Source: Neospora caninum Liverpool
Lineage: Eukaryota; Apicomplexa; Conoidasida; Eucoccidiorida; Sarcocystidae
DNA length: 64,000 bases
Direction: 5' to 3'
NCBI RefSeq assembly: GCF_000208865.1
Contig: NC_018397.1
Span: 2,294,001 to 2,358,000, forward strand
The position numbers and the translations under genes were made by a program. This document shows positions 57,001 through 64,000 of this stretch, piece by piece (positions within the stretch are counted from its first letter, which is position 1; every line of letters starts with the position of its first letter). The notes beneath the pieces are model-generated. The model was not told where the DNA came from. It searched no databases and was given only the letters and a program-made list of their open reading frames with translations.

Positions 57001-57947
57001 TTCTTCTAGGTAGTGCTACTCCACCACCGACTTCATTTTGTATGGGACACATCATCTCTTATTCCTGGTGCGTTTACAAACTGTTTGCCCCTGAGATCCT
57101 TCTTCTTCGTCTCGTGCCGCATTCTTCTTAAAAACGTGACTCGTGCGCGCGCTTTGCTCCTCCCTCATCGTGGGATTGGCTTGTATCTCTCCCGTGCGGG
57201 CCGGCCGATGCACGCGGCGACGCTCGAGATATAACACCTGTAGTTTCGGCTTCACTGTTTTTGCCCGCTTCCCTCGGAGAGTGTACGCGCGCGCCTGGGC
57301 CAGTGCGCGGTGAGTCTTTTCTCCGCGCGTCAGTTCTCGTTTTCGCTGCAGGAGCTAGGAGACCTGTCCTCCCGCCTGGAGAAATGGAGCGGCAGCGACA
57401 TCCGCAGTCTTTGCGTCTCCGCCTCGGAGCGAAGCTACGACGAAACCGTCGCCAAGTTCGGAGGCATTCAGAACGTCCCCAGTCGAGCTGCCTTCCGTCC
57501 AATCTCCTTCGCTGATTTCCTTGCTGCTCTGGAAGAGGTCCGTAGCTCGTTCCGTCCACTCAAAACGCCCTCCGCTGCCTCTTTGGCACCCACTGTCGAT
57601 ACACACGAATGGTTCCGAGACCCTCTTACCGCATGCGCACGTTTGCATTCACTCGAAGGCATTCCGTTTCGCCGCACCTGACGAGCGAGTGATCAGTTCA
57701 CTGGTTGGCGAGTCGCCCGATACCGCCGGAAAATCGCATGACTGCGCCCTCCCAGCGCGCTCGACTCTCCGCGGCAGTTGCCTACGCGAGCTCTTTCTGT
57801 GTTTCTGCCTCCGTTTGCCACGTTCTTCGAGGAGGCATGCGTTCCTGGCTTCTAATGTTTCTCTCTCCTCAGGTTCGGCCATCGTGCACGTCGGAAGAAA
57901 GTCTGAAGTTCTTCGATGAATGGGCGAAGGCTCACGGAGCTCTCTGA
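47583..57947 (+). CDS. AAA ATPase of the meiotic clade (fidgetin/FIGNL1/spastin-like)
   Basis: Fifteen exons: 47583-47627, 48769-49777, 50357-50463, 51035-51154, 51457-51570, 52529-52575, 53182-53281, 53702-53822, 54273-54343, 55498-55548, 55803-55880, 56349-56422, 56734-56782, 57352-57537, 57873-57947. The frame is kept throughout, giving about 748 residues. The N-terminal half is lineage-specific, with an NLS-like patch (about 136-165) and a coiled coil (about 250-307, AAEIGRLQQQLAISVQEKEA). The AAA module starts NISEIAGLHRVKKLLTDKI and RPELHVGLHQAPRGILLF. Walker A GPPGTGKT is split by intron 7 (508-515); Walker B is LVFIDEID (563-570); sensor 1 is GATNRP (611-616); the arginine-finger region is DEAAIRRLSKRVLVPLP. 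A Vps4-type C-terminus ends VRPSCTSEESLKFFDEWAKA. Members sever microtubules (spastin, katanin, fidgetin) or remodel recombinases (FIGNL1). IAGL and RPEL...GL favour FIGNL1/spastin over katanin or VPS4. The 45-base first exon is supported by context and phase only. Confidence 0.9.
51718..51768. repeat. tandem 10-base ACATATATAT repeat
   Basis: About five copies of an ACATATATAT unit in intron 5 of the AAA gene, a higher-order form of the TA microsatellites seen elsewhere. Confidence 0.85.
52796..52828. repeat. TA microsatellite in AAA gene intron 6
   Basis: About sixteen TA units, followed by GATA-rich degenerate sequence to about 52990. Confidence 0.9.
53971..54053. repeat. paired TA microsatellites in AAA gene intron 8
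   Basis: Two TA tracts (53971-54004 and 54026-54053) separated by 21 bases of unique sequence. Confidence 0.9.
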
Positions 57948-59478
57948 GAAGGCCGAACCGACCGCGAGGGTGGTCGGTTTTTCTCCGTGGTGATTCTTTT
58001 CGTCGGGGCCCACCAGCGGATGACTTTTGTCTCTTTTCTGTCTTGAGCAAATTTCCGGCTGTATTGCGATGCACAGCGGCGGCCTCTTTCGTTTGCCTGT
58101 GTGCTGCTTTCTCTCGCTTCCTCGTTGACGCCCTTTTGGAGCTCCAGCTTCTCTGCACTTCTCTGCCTTCCCGCTGGCATCGTTGGCATTACCGGTTTCG
58201 GTCTTTCGTTCCCGCGTCTCCCCTCATCCTCCGTTCTCCCTGTCGTCTCTTCTGTTTCGACATCTACTGCTCTCTCGTTACTTTGCCTCCTCTGTTTCCC
58301 CTCCCCTCTGTTCGCTCGCCCCACATACCTCGTCTTTCACCCTCTGTTTCCCCTCCCCTCTGTTCGCTCGCCCCACATACCTCGTCTTTCACTCTCGTCC
58401 GTATTTCCTGTATCCGCGAGGCGCCTGGCCGGCGTGTGGCCGCTCGCTGCCGCAGGCCGCGGCTGTCAACGCCCGCAGCTCAGAGTTGTGATAGTTACCG
58501 AAGCAACTGAGTGTCGGCAACTCTCAAAGTTTTTTCTCGGTTCCGACTTTGATGGTCTCGCGACACTAGGCTGCTCACCATGACGGCAACGACTTCTAGT
58601 GGCGGCAGCGAGTGCAAAAAGACGAAAACGAAGTCGGCGTCACGTTTGATCATAGTCGAGGAAACCGATTTTCCTCGGATGTCTTGTTCGGTACGTCTAC
58701 GCCCGCTACTTCCCACCTATTCGACTCCGTGGGGTAGGCACGGATCGTAACGCAGCGGCATTGGTATCCTGTTCCAATTCCTGGTGGTAAGAGAGTCAAG
58801 CGATGCCGAAGGGAGAGGAGCATCTGTATGTTCGGTGTCATCGGAGATACACTGTCGACCTGGCGTTCATCTACAGCTCCCTCTGGGTTCCGCACCGTCA
58901 AACTAGCACTTAATACTTGTACTTCGGGAGGGTACACCGTCCAATCTACGCCGCTACCGAATTCTTGACGCGATACTTTTGAGTACCTAAAGCAGAACTT
59001 GGGTGGACATCTGTGACTGTAGCGATAGGTTGCATCTGTATCATCGGTTGCCCACATGGTACCACTGTAGACACACACTGTCAAGCAATGTTGAGGAGTC
59101 GGACGAAATACGCCGAGCATCCCCAGCAGACCGACCAGAAACTTCGGGTCCGGCTGCCGCAACTGGGGCTTCGTCGGCACGCTACAATTACAGACACGCG
59201 TACACATTGAAGACAAATCCAAGCAATCGCCGCGATGTCGCAGCATCGCGGCAGAGTCTTCAAATGACGGTCTCTGTTGGTAGGAACAGCATCCCACCTC
59301 CCCGGATGGCCTGCCTTCATGACTTTAAAAAAAAGAGTTGCGCAACACACGCTAAGAAGTGTACCTCTCAACCGGTACATAGTAACGCGGTGTCCTGGTG
59401 ACGTTCGTCGCTTGATCTTCTGGTTTCCCACTGGGCTTGTTGGAGCGGAGTCCGCTTTGTTTCGAAAAACCAACTCGG
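57948..59478. other. convergent intergenic region
   Basis: Between the AAA ATPase stop and the 3' end of the small membrane protein gene on the minus strand. It is strongly pyrimidine-rich up to 58480 and includes the 52-base duplication. A minus-strand frame of 215 codons (58650-59297) begins at TTG, has no recognisable domain, and probably overlaps the 3' UTR of the minus-strand gene. Confidence 0.5.
58289..58392. repeat. perfect 52-base tandem duplication
   Basis: 58289-58340 and 58341-58392 are identical. The unit is pyrimidine-rich with a CCCCACATACCTCGTCTTTC end. It lies about 340 bases after the AAA ATPase stop codon, probably in its 3' UTR. Perfect identity indicates a recent event or an assembly artefact. 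Confidence 0.95.
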
Positions 59479-59880
59479 TCACCTGGTTTTCTTCTCCTCC
59501 GAAGCCTTCTTTCGCTCCGCGCACTTGCGGGAGCGGTTCCATTTGAAGAGACCGTATGCCATCGCAAGGAGTCCAGGAACAATAATCGAACGACCGCCGT
59601 ATCGCAATCTACACTGTTCTATCAGGAACCTTTCACCTGCGGGGGTTCGACCTAAAAGAAATCCACCGAGAATCAAGAACGCTCCCACGACCGTAGTACG
59701 CAGTCCCTCAGTGGCGGATCTGCGTCCCTCCCCGGATGTCACGGTCCTCTGAGGTTGCCGTTCCTCCTGTACCTCGACTTTCGGCTCCTCTTCCACGGCT
59801 GTTTCGACTGCAGGCGCTGCTCCGACGGACAGCACAACGAATGTGAGGCATAAAAGCCCCGCGAACGCCCAAGTCGTCAT
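59479..59880 (-). CDS. small secreted/membrane protein of unknown function, 133 residues
   Basis: An intron-less frame starts at the ATG at 59880. Residues 1-22 (MTTWAFAGLLCLTFVVLSVG then AA) form a signal peptide. An acidic Glu/Val/Pro stretch follows (25-42, VETAVEEEPKVEVQEE), then a first hydrophobic segment (62-77, TTVVGAFLILGGFLLG), a short loop, a second (98-113, SIIVPGLLAMAYGLFK) and a basic Lys/Arg/Glu tail (115-133). This predicts a small one- or two-pass membrane protein with a lumenal acidic region. The layout resembles small coccidian secretory-organelle or vacuole-membrane proteins, but I do not recognise the sequence. The frame is open 62 codons further upstream from a non-ATG codon; the signal peptide fixes the start. 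Confidence 0.8.
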   Translation of the reverse strand: MTTWAFAGLLCLTFVVLSVGAAPAVETAVEEEPKVEVQEERQPQRTVTSGEGRRSATEGLRTTVVGAFLILGGFLLGRTPAGERFLIEQCRLRYGGRSIIVPGLLAMAYGLFKWNRSRKCAERKKASEEKKTR

Positions 59881-62793
59881 CTTTCCGGCGTGACCCCTGA
59901 TGTCGACAAAGACGGCGCGGTTAAAAACAACGGAACAAAGTATACAATGCTGTCCAGGGTGGGCGGCTTCCCCGACCGATAGCCTCCCAAGCGGGTGCAA
60001 AACACTTTCAAACTCAGGTTCGAGCTCGAGGTCGCAGCAAAGTTCAGGAAATTGGAGGTTCTCCACGTGAGGTTTGTGCTTCTTAAACCTCGCCCCCGGA
60101 CACAGCCCGCGCGCCTCGTAGCTCAGTATCCCACTTGCGTCCGAACGAAAGTGAAGAATGGATTAGGTCTACGACATGGAACGATTTCATCAGAAGGGAC
60201 TCCGCGTCGCGAGGCATGGCCGTCACTCGTTCTTTCTGCCTACAAAAATATCTGTGACGTAGATGTCGAAAGCCACGTCGCTCTTGTAGCAGTCGCGGAA
60301 CTCGTGCAGACGTCTGCCCGTTCACCGATCGTCCCATTCGCCGGGGTGATTCTGGATTGCGACCACGTGCCCCGTGGACACTGGGCCCTCTCATGTGTCT
60401 GTGTGCGTGTCTTTTCCAGTGCGTCGCCACCCCGCTGCTCGTGTCTACTTTCCCGGCAGTCGCCCAGACAAGCGGCATCCCAGCGTGTTCCGCACTGGAA
60501 CCCCGCCCGCTCCTAGATTCGCAGAACGGCAGGAAGAACACGAAACTGAAGAACACTAACAAGTGCAGTGGCATTTGGCAAGCGATTGCATTCCGCGTTT
60601 GATCCGCTGCTCACACCCGATGCTCCGCAGTACGTGCTTCCCCGCAATCGGCTAAACAATTGGCCTTCAGGGATGCACTTGTTTTCGCGGGAATGATGGT
60701 TTGTGAACAGCCTGGACGTCACTAGGCACGCACAATAGCACACTATATACTTGGATAACTTAACCCTAAACGCCCACGCCAGGTGTGGGTGATCAGATCC
60801 TCGTGACTGAGCAGCAATGTGCAAGAGGCGTACCCTTCTGTATGTCAGTTAGCACTTTGGCATGCGCGAGCTTTGGCGGGGTGGCCATTTCCAAGGTACT
60901 AAAACCGGCTGGAGACACGCTCTGTGCCTTGCTTCAGTAACAACACTTGAACCCAAAGAAAGGAGATATTGGCAACGGCAAGCTTTTTTTCAAAGCCACG
61001 GCATCTCCCGGGAACGGAGTAGAACATCGGAACTCCCCACTGTGTTCTCCGACACTCCGAACACACCAGGAGAGACCGCGGGGATTAGCAGGATCTGTCG
61101 GCAGCGAACGAACAAAACAGGTGCTCACATAATTTCAGACCAGCTGGTGAAAGCCGCTGATCCACGCACACGGTACGTGTAGAGTTCCTGTTTTTGTGCA
61201 CAGTAGTGGTGGAAAGTGAAACGGATAACTACCCGTTTCGCTGCAAAGCTCTGCTGCTCCACGGTGACTTGCCAGGTCAATCGCTTCACTTACAAAACCA
61301 GCCGTTCATTTGCATCGCCGCCAGCCGAAGATACCTTCTCGCGCTGCCGTTCACTGACGTTTTTACAAAGTCTGTTCTGGTTTCCCCGTTGCCTCTCCAT
61401 GTCGCTCCATGCGACGCGAGATGTGCTGTAGGCGGTGAGGCTCGATACTACTACCGAAAGCGCATAATAGACAGTCCCAGCAGAGGCGGTGTGTGGCGAT
61501 CTGGAGCGTTTGCGGCCGGCGAATGAACCTCGACGTCTCCTCTGTCCCGGGTTGCGACTACCTGTAACGCTCCTGGCACGCAGTACTCGTGTCTATGTGG
61601 CGCATGAGTAGCGGCCGGAGATGGCTGTGGGCTGCTCATACTTTGCGTCCAGAAATCGTGCAAAAGTGCACCTCGGTCGTACCACTGGATTTCAAAAACA
61701 CAGCGGGGGAACCACAACTGCCCACGCTTTCACGCTGCCTAAATGGTTCTCAACTGCAAACGGGCGTGTCATCCCTCTTCCTAGCATCGTTGTCTCCGAC
61801 GAAGCAGCGGCGCACCCCTGCATATTTCCCGTCATCGTTAAAAAGTTCACGATATCATCCCTGACCGCCAGTCAGTTGCGGGCTACTACGTTTCTGTAAG
61901 ACGCCTACGGCATAGATTCCCTCAAACACGTCCGAAACACCAACGTCTCGGCTGCTGTTCTTGGTTCTCCGCTCCCCTCGCAGCACTGGTGTCAGTGCGT
62001 TTCCCAAGCTACTGCCCTCTTATCGTTACAGTCAGCGTTTCCAAAGATCCAACAGGACTTGGCCTTCGTCGCGGAATCGGGCGCCCCCGAACACAAGTAC
62101 CTCTTGTGCCTATGTCGAGCAGGGATGCCGATGCGAGCCTGGAAAAGACGTAAGGAAAGTGCAGACGGCCGCATTGGCAGCAAAAACATGAAAGTGCGAG
62201 TGGCCCATCCGACACAAAAACCGACACACGGAACTAGAGGAATCAAGTACAGAGAAAAGATACTCATGGAAGGCCGCCACCTTTGACGAGGCAGGGACCG
62301 ACGAGCGCTTCGCCGCCGCAGAAGATCTAACAGAACAAACGCCTCTTCCGAGGTAATTACAAAGGACGCGACATCCGTTGTGTCTCTACACGCGAAGCAA
62401 CTTTGTGTTTAGAGGGTAATCTACCGGCGCTGGGCACGGCACCTAGATCTCCACCTACACACCCTGGATCACGGCGCTCCTACCGACAAACGTACAGAGA
62501 TATACGTGCGTGGACACGAGCGTCGGTCCAAAGGCACATCTGCCCAGAAGGGAACACGTCTGTGGCGTTTTGCGCTTACCCCAGATATCAGCATGTGCAG
62601 GCGCAAGTAAACGTGGGACCACAGTTGTGTGCTCCCATTACTAAGAATCATAAATATAAAACCACGAGGCACGCATCCCCCATCAGATAACAACTGAAGG
62701 GACTAGCTGTGCAAATCCACAACTGCAGCTTTTCACTGCTACTGCATAGGAGTCGGTGCACGTCCACTCATTCGTAGCGCAGACAGCGTTGCA
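59881..62793. other. region without a convincing gene
   Basis: Upstream of the small membrane protein gene. Base composition is closer to 50% GC than the left part of the window, and simple repeats are absent. Only short frames occur, apart from the weak candidate at 60083-60574. Confidence 0.45.
60083..60574 (-). CDS. candidate small secreted protein or upstream ORF, 163 residues
   Basis: A minus-strand ATG frame starts with a hydrophobic N-terminus (MPLHLLVFFSFVFFLPFCES) that could be a signal peptide. The rest is Arg/His-rich with no motif. It ends 203 bases upstream of the 133-residue protein start, so it may simply be an open stretch in that gene's 5' UTR. Composition is not distinctive. 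Confidence 0.2.
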   Translation of the reverse strand: MPLHLLVFFSFVFFLPFCESRSGRGSSAEHAGMPLVWATAGKVDTSSGVATHWKRHAHRHMRGPSVHGARGRNPESPRRMGRSVNGQTSARVPRLLQERRGFRHLRHRYFCRQKERVTAMPRDAESLLMKSFHVVDLIHSSLSFGRKWDTELRGARAVSGGEV

Positions 62794-63240
62794 TCATCCG
62801 CAAAAGGGGCAACAGTGAGTTTGTCGTGTCGCTGGAATTCCTTCTTCTGGGAAGTGTGCGCTAAAAACACACGGTGGATTGACTGCTTGTGGCATTACAG
62901 CCTCATCAGATATTCTCACCAGAAGCTTTGTAAGAAGTTGTCCATTCCTGTCGGTGCTCTCCTCTTTCTCTCTGGGCGCGTCAGACTCCTTCCGGTGCCA
63001 GTCGGCGAGAGAGAGGAAAACGAGACGGTTCCATCCTCTCCGGCGAAGAGCTTCAGGCAGATCGCCGACGTCAAAGAAGAGAAAGCGGGCCGCGAGACGG
63101 AAGTCGTCCTCCTCTTCATTAAATTTCCGTGTCAGATACTCACTCAGAGTTTCTGAAGGCTCTTTGTCGGAAAAGTGCACGGGCCCCGTTCTCGCGCGCT
63201 TATCTCGTCGTTCCGTGACCGACGCCGGACACAACACCAC
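62794..63240 (-). CDS. possible 3' exon of a gene entering from the right
   Basis: About 148 codons are open to a stop at 62794, without a usable ATG. The segment SEYLTRKFNEEEDDFRLAAR, followed by FLFFDVGDLPEALRRRGWNR, has the mixed composition of a folded protein, unlike its shadow frames. The C-terminus carries a CCPFCG motif. The upstream exon would lie in 63241-64000 or beyond, but I found no acceptor I trust. Function unknown. Confidence 0.35.
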   Translation of the reverse strand: MVLCPASVTERRDKRARTGPVHFSDKEPSETLSEYLTRKFNEEEDDFRLAARFLFFDVGDLPEALRRRGWNRLVFLSLADWHRKESDAPREKEESTDRNGQLLTKLLVRISDEAVMPQAVNPPCVFSAHFPEEGIPATRQTHCCPFCG

Positions 63241-64000
63241 ACCAAGTTTCTCCTCCCTCTCATGAGGGAACGAAGACGCAGCAAAATCCGTGGATCGCGG
63301 AGACGAAGCTATCGATGGGTGACACGAAGGAAGATGAAGCGAGATAGCCAGCGGAAGGCCGTCGGCGTCCAGGGGCCACAGCGTGTGGGGAATTCCCAGC
63401 CTGAAGTGAGAGGCGAATCAACAGAGCCAGGAGGAGGAAAAGGCAAGGTGCAAAAAGGCGAATTCGCCCAAAACGACAATGTACAGTGGGGCACGTGAAC
63501 GGCCGCAGACGCGAGAAGTGAATGGAGCAAGACAGCGAACCGTCCGCATCGACACAAATACGAGACATCGAAAGGAAGCAAAGCGACGGGCTTCGCAGGA
63601 GAGCGACAATGCCCGGGCCAATTCAAACAGACCACGGCGCACACATGACGCAAGTTCATGTGCAGAAAATTGCGTGAACGCGCCTCAGAGTGTTTAGTAA
63701 TGGGGGCGGGGGTGCTACACGGTCAGTCGCCTTTTTAAAATCCTCCACTGTTGTCCTGTAACACCCAACAGGAACCGCGAGCACGGTAGATCTAACGCAT
63801 CGGCGGCCACTACAGACACGCTTGAGCTCACGATCTTATTCATCAGATGCAGCGCACCGAGACACCGGACACTGTGGAACGTGAGAGAGAAAAAGGTGAC
63901 GTGGAAGTTGACTGCTGACACACGTGAATGTCGCCAGTGACACCAGAGATACGAACGCCACTCTTAACAACGTGCACGTTTTATCCTAAGCGACGAGTGG
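63241..64000. other. window edge, unresolved
   Basis: Short overlapping frames only, including a minus-strand 116-codon frame (63309-63659) with hydrophobic stretches but no domain. It may hold introns or a leader of the gene whose last exon is proposed at 62794-63240. Confidence 0.4.

Noticed and set aside
58650..59297. 215-codon minus-strand frame
   Set aside because: Starts at TTG, no ATG or acceptor, no domain; most likely 3' UTR of the 133-residue protein gene.

Overview
The window is nuclear DNA of an apicomplexan parasite, most likely a tissue-cyst coccidian of the Toxoplasma/Neospora/Hammondia kind. The reasons are GC-rich, long Ser/Arg/Glu-rich open frames; genes split into many exons by 0.2-1.2 kb introns; TA and CA microsatellites in most introns; frequent GCATGC motifs; and intron-less genes for secreted proteins. 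There is no operon structure and I see no mobile element, rRNA, tRNA or CRISPR array.

Layout, left to right. (1) 1729-4778, minus strand: the first coding exon of a large low-complexity protein with a faint kinesin-like pattern and no usable P-loop; it probably continues left out of the window. (2) 7766-8549, plus: a two-exon gene for the RNA polymerase III subunit RPC11/POLR3K. (3) 9984-14180, minus: a four-exon WD40-type protein with a charged helical insert and an acidic nuclear-looking tail. (4) 16269-17489, minus: an intron-less 406-residue secreted protein of unknown function. (5) 21131-30817, plus: a 14-exon gene for the spliceosomal DEAH helicase PRP22/DHX8, rebuilt completely (about 1190 residues). 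(6) 32837-43877, minus: a seven-exon gene for a protein of about 3060 residues that joins a Sec7 Arf-GEF domain, a PH-like domain and an interrupted TBC Rab-GAP domain. (7) 47583-57947, plus: a 15-exon gene for a meiotic-clade AAA ATPase (fidgetin/FIGNL1/spastin type, about 748 residues). (8) 59479-59880, minus: an intron-less 133-residue secreted, probably membrane-anchored protein. (9) 59881-64000: weak candidates only, including a possible 3' exon of a gene entering from the right.

The genes are independent transcription units. Several act in core processes: tRNA/5S transcription (RPC11), mRNA release from the spliceosome (PRP22), vesicle traffic (Sec7-TBC) and microtubule or recombination remodelling (the AAA ATPase). 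Exon boundaries were set by hand from GT/AG sites, phase continuity and family alignment from memory. No search was run.

The most interesting items are the single-chain Sec7+TBC protein, whose TBC domain is interrupted by about 400 residues and has lost the catalytic glutamine; the divergent AAA protein with a 45-base first coding exon; two orphan secreted proteins; and the use of GTCCGT, GTCGGT and GTTCGT as splice donors.
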